Origin: Sulfurimonas sp. HSL3-2
GTDB lineage: Bacteria; Campylobacterota; Campylobacteria; Campylobacterales; Sulfurimonadaceae
Assembly: GCF_039645965.1 (NCBI RefSeq)
Contig: NZ_CP147917.1
Location: 434,001 to 498,000 of the forward strand
Direction of reading: 5' to 3'
DNA length: 64,000 nt
Shown: positions 62,250 through 64,000 of the stretch, one piece after another
Layout of the letters: each line of letters starts with the position of its first letter
Position numbering within the stretch: position 1 is the first letter of the stretch
Translations under genes and position numbers: made by a program
Notes under the pieces: model-generated
What the model saw: only the letters and a program-made list of their open reading frames with translations
The model's database searches: none
Told to the model about the DNA's origin: nothing

Positions 62250-64000
62250 CTTGTCTGTCCTGCCTGAATAGCAGTAATTGCAACAGTATTGACGATATCC
62301 ACGACACTGCATCCGCGGCTGAGATCGTTTACCGGTTTGTTAAGTCCCTGAAGTACAGGTCCGATGGCTATGGCTCCCGTTGAACGTTGAACTGCTTTGT
62401 ATATGTTATTCCCTGTGTTTAGATCAGGAAAGATAAAAATATTGGCTTCTCCGGCTACTTTTGAGCCCGGAAGTTTTTTCTTAGCGACATCTTTGTCGAT
62501 GGCAGCATCATACTGGATCGGTCCTTCAACAAGGAGCGAAGGCTCCCGCTGTTTTACGATCTCAGTCGCCTGTCTTACCTTTTGGACATCTTCGCCGCTT
62601 CCCGAATCTCCCGTCGAGTATGAAAGCATAGCTATCCTTGGTTCGATGCCGAATCGCAGAGCCGTTTTAGCCGTTGAGATAGCGATCTGTGCAAGTTCCT
62701 CAGCCGTCGGGTTCTCATTTACCGCACAGTCCGCATATATAAGGACCTCTGTTTCAAGACAGATGAAAAAGAGGCTTGAGACTATGGTGACGTCGGGTGA
62801 TGTCTTGATGATCTGCAAAGCAGGGCGGATGGTCTCTGCCGTGGTATGTGAAGCACCGCTTACCATGGCATCGACATCACCGGAATGCACCATCATAGTA
62901 GCAAAATAGGTTTTGTTGTGCATAGTGTCTTTTGCCGCTTCTAAAGAGATTCCCTTCGCTTTTCTGAGTTGATAAAAACTGTGTGCATAGGCTTCTGCTT
63001 TTTCACTTTGGAGAGGGTCTATGATCTTCGCTTTGGAGATATCTATCCCAAGCTGCAGGGAGCGTTGTCTTACAACTATCTCATCGCCTAAAAGGATTAT
63101 GTCTGCAAGATCGTTTCTAAGGACGATCTCCGCAGCTCTTAGTATCCTGTCATCTTCGCTCTCAGGCAGTACGATCTTTTTTTTCTCTTTTTTTGCCATA
63201 TAGAAGATCTTATATTCAAACATCATCGGAGTCATCACATCCGAACTCTTCAGTTCGATCCTTGATTCGATACGGTTGATGTCGACGTTTTGGTTAAAGA
63301 GTCCCAAAGAGAGGGCGATCTTTCTCTCGTCGGATGCTTTTAGAGTGGCTTTAGTGGCATCGATGTTCTTTACGGTCGTGTATGTGTCCGTATCTACGCT
63401 GATGATCGGGATATGAAAACTTTTTATCCCCTCTATGAGTTTTAGCACATTTGTATGCAACTGCATGTTAAAGGGCATGATGATACCCGAGATCTTCGCA
63501 AAACTGCTGGACTCGGCTGCACAGATAAGCCCGACGATGATCTCCGATCTGTCGGCAGGGACAACGACAAGGTCACCGTCTTCTATGCGGTCTAAAAAGT
63601 TGTCCAGAGTAAGGGCTGCGACTTTTATCTGTTTTACGAGTCTTGATCTGTCATGAAAATCCAAGACTATCGGTTTTGCCTGCAGATTGTCTATGATATC
63701 TCCTATGGTAGGAGTATCCAGCTCTTTTATCTCTTGAAGGAAAAAGACGTTTTCATCTTGTATCTCTTTTTTAAGTTCACTGTATATGGACTCATCGATG
63801 CGGTTTATAAACGTTGCGAAGTGAAAGCATTTTTGGGAAGTTATAGAGTGTTTGTTTATGGCAGCCGATTCTACGATATCCGAGAGCTCCATATCTTTTG
63901 CATTTATGACATCGATATACGATGATGCGAAGTTCTGGGCTATTTTTATATTGATATCAAAATCAAAAGATTGTTTTAAAAAGGGTCTTTGAATCCCAAG
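62246..64000 (-). CDS. pta: phosphate acetyltransferase, two-domain type (5' end beyond window)
   Basis: Makes acetyl phosphate from acetyl-CoA. The reading frame continues without a stop through the right edge (first readable residues LGIQRPFLKQ), so the ATG at 63892 is internal. The visible 584 residues comprise part of the long N-terminal domain (DRTGG/BioD-like, with ...VVPADRSEIIVGLI and SGIIMPFN) and a complete C-terminal acetyltransferase domain (IVLPESEDDRILRAAEI, DAMVSGASHTTAETIRPALQ, FPDLNTGNNIYKAVQR and GPVLQGLNKPVNDLSRG). It is coupled to ackA by a TTGA overlap. The full enzyme should be about 690-720 residues. Confidence 0.95.
   Translation of the reverse strand, partial: LGIQRPFLKQSFDFDINIKIAQNFASSYIDVINAKDMELSDIVESAAINKHSITSQKCFHFATFINRIDESIYSELKKEIQDENVFFLQEIKELDTPTIGDIIDNLQAKPIVLDFHDRSRLVKQIKVAALTLDNFLDRIEDGDLVVVPADRSEIIVGLICAAESSSFAKISGIIMPFNMQLHTNVLKLIEGIKSFHIPIISVDTDTYTTVKNIDATKATLKASDERKIALSLGLFNQNVDINRIESRIELKSSDVMTPMMFEYKIFYMAKKEKKKIVLPESEDDRILRAAEIVLRNDLADIILLGDEIVVRQRSLQLGIDISKAKIIDPLQSEKAEAYAHSFYQLRKAKGISLEAAKDTMHNKTYFATMMVHSGDVDAMVSGASHTTAETIRPALQIIKTSPDVTIVSSLFFICLETEVLIYADCAVNENPTAEELAQIAISTAKTALRFGIEPRIAMLSYSTGDSGSGEDVQKVRQATEIVKQREPSLLVEGPIQYDAAIDKDVAKKKLPGSKVAGEANIFIFPDLNTGNNIYKAVQRSTGAIAIGPVLQGLNKPVNDLSRGCSVVDIVNTVAITAIQAGQTS

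Noticed and set aside
62250-62312. Longer ackA frame starting at 62312
   Set aside because: The added residues are Cys- and Tyr-rich, unlike AckA N-termini, and overlap the pta coding sequence in another frame. TTG 62249 gives the family start.
63890-63892. ATG at 63892 as the start of pta
   Set aside because: The frame stays open to the right edge with protein-like sequence (LGIQRPFLKQSFDFD), and two-domain Pta enzymes are longer, so the gene is truncated by the window.
1-64000. CRISPR array
   Set aside because: No regularly spaced repeats of 23-40 bases were seen. The 83-bp duplicate and the immunity-gene tails are ordinary gene-scale repeats.

Overview
The window looks like a chromosomal segment of a free-living Campylobacterota (Epsilonproteobacteria) bacterium, probably Sulfurimonas- or Sulfurovum-like. 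I infer this from the low GC, AAGGAG-type ribosome binding sites, dense short-spaced operons, the AHQWRQPLN style of histidine kinase, the SO_0444-type permease and the pta-ackA and groES-groEL gene styles. No 16S rRNA or other decisive marker is present, so the genus is a guess.

Layout. 1-5.3 kb holds housekeeping or unknown genes: a PAS-GGDEF diguanylate cyclase, two small membrane proteins, an MddA-like methyltransferase and a GIY-YIG protein. 5.3-44.4 kb is one large type VI secretion (T6SS) locus. Its core operon runs rightward from 16,998 to 35,273 (tssA-B-C-E-F-G-H, a 45-residue lipoprotein, fha, tssJ-K-L-M, a PP2C phosphatase and a Ser/Thr kinase), followed by hcp and a vgrG. With hcp (tssD) and vgrG (tssI) all thirteen core Tss components are present. 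Two cargo islands flank the core. The left one, on the minus strand, encodes a PAAR-like protein with several hydrophobic segments, three tandem TPR paralogues that are candidate immunity proteins, a second VgrG, a peptidoglycan-hydrolase effector (M23-like barrel, EF-hand, GH19 lysozyme) and a secreted SH3b protein as its candidate immunity protein. The right one encodes an extended VgrG, a Tle1/DUF2235 phospholipase effector and Sel1-repeat candidate immunity proteins on both sides of it. An 83-bp direct repeat there marks a recent rearrangement.

44.4-53.5 kb is mixed accessory DNA: a TetR regulator, a heme-oxygenase-like diiron protein with a divergent GlxA-type AraC regulator that is out of frame at an A10 tract, an aldo/keto reductase, an unknown cluster with two membrane-anchored paralogues and tiny coupled ORFs, and a frameshifted REP-associated (Y1/HUH) transposase. 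53.6-64 kb returns to core genes: tRNA-Met(CAT), groES-groEL, a substrate-binding/histidine-kinase fusion, a Cu/Zn-type efflux permease, ackA and the 3' part of pta, which runs off the right edge.

How it works together: TssJLM with TssK, TssE, TssF, TssG and TssA would form the envelope complex, baseplate and cap. TssB/TssC would form the sheath recycled by ClpV (TssH). Hcp would form the tube, tipped by either VgrG with its own cargo. Fha, PP2C and the kinase suggest control of firing by threonine phosphorylation. The effectors would attack peptidoglycan, phospholipid and membranes of competitors, and the secreted TPR/Sel1/SH3b proteins would protect against self-intoxication. Across the accessory regions the palindrome TTACATGTAA recurs far more often than chance would predict and is not explained by any gene.
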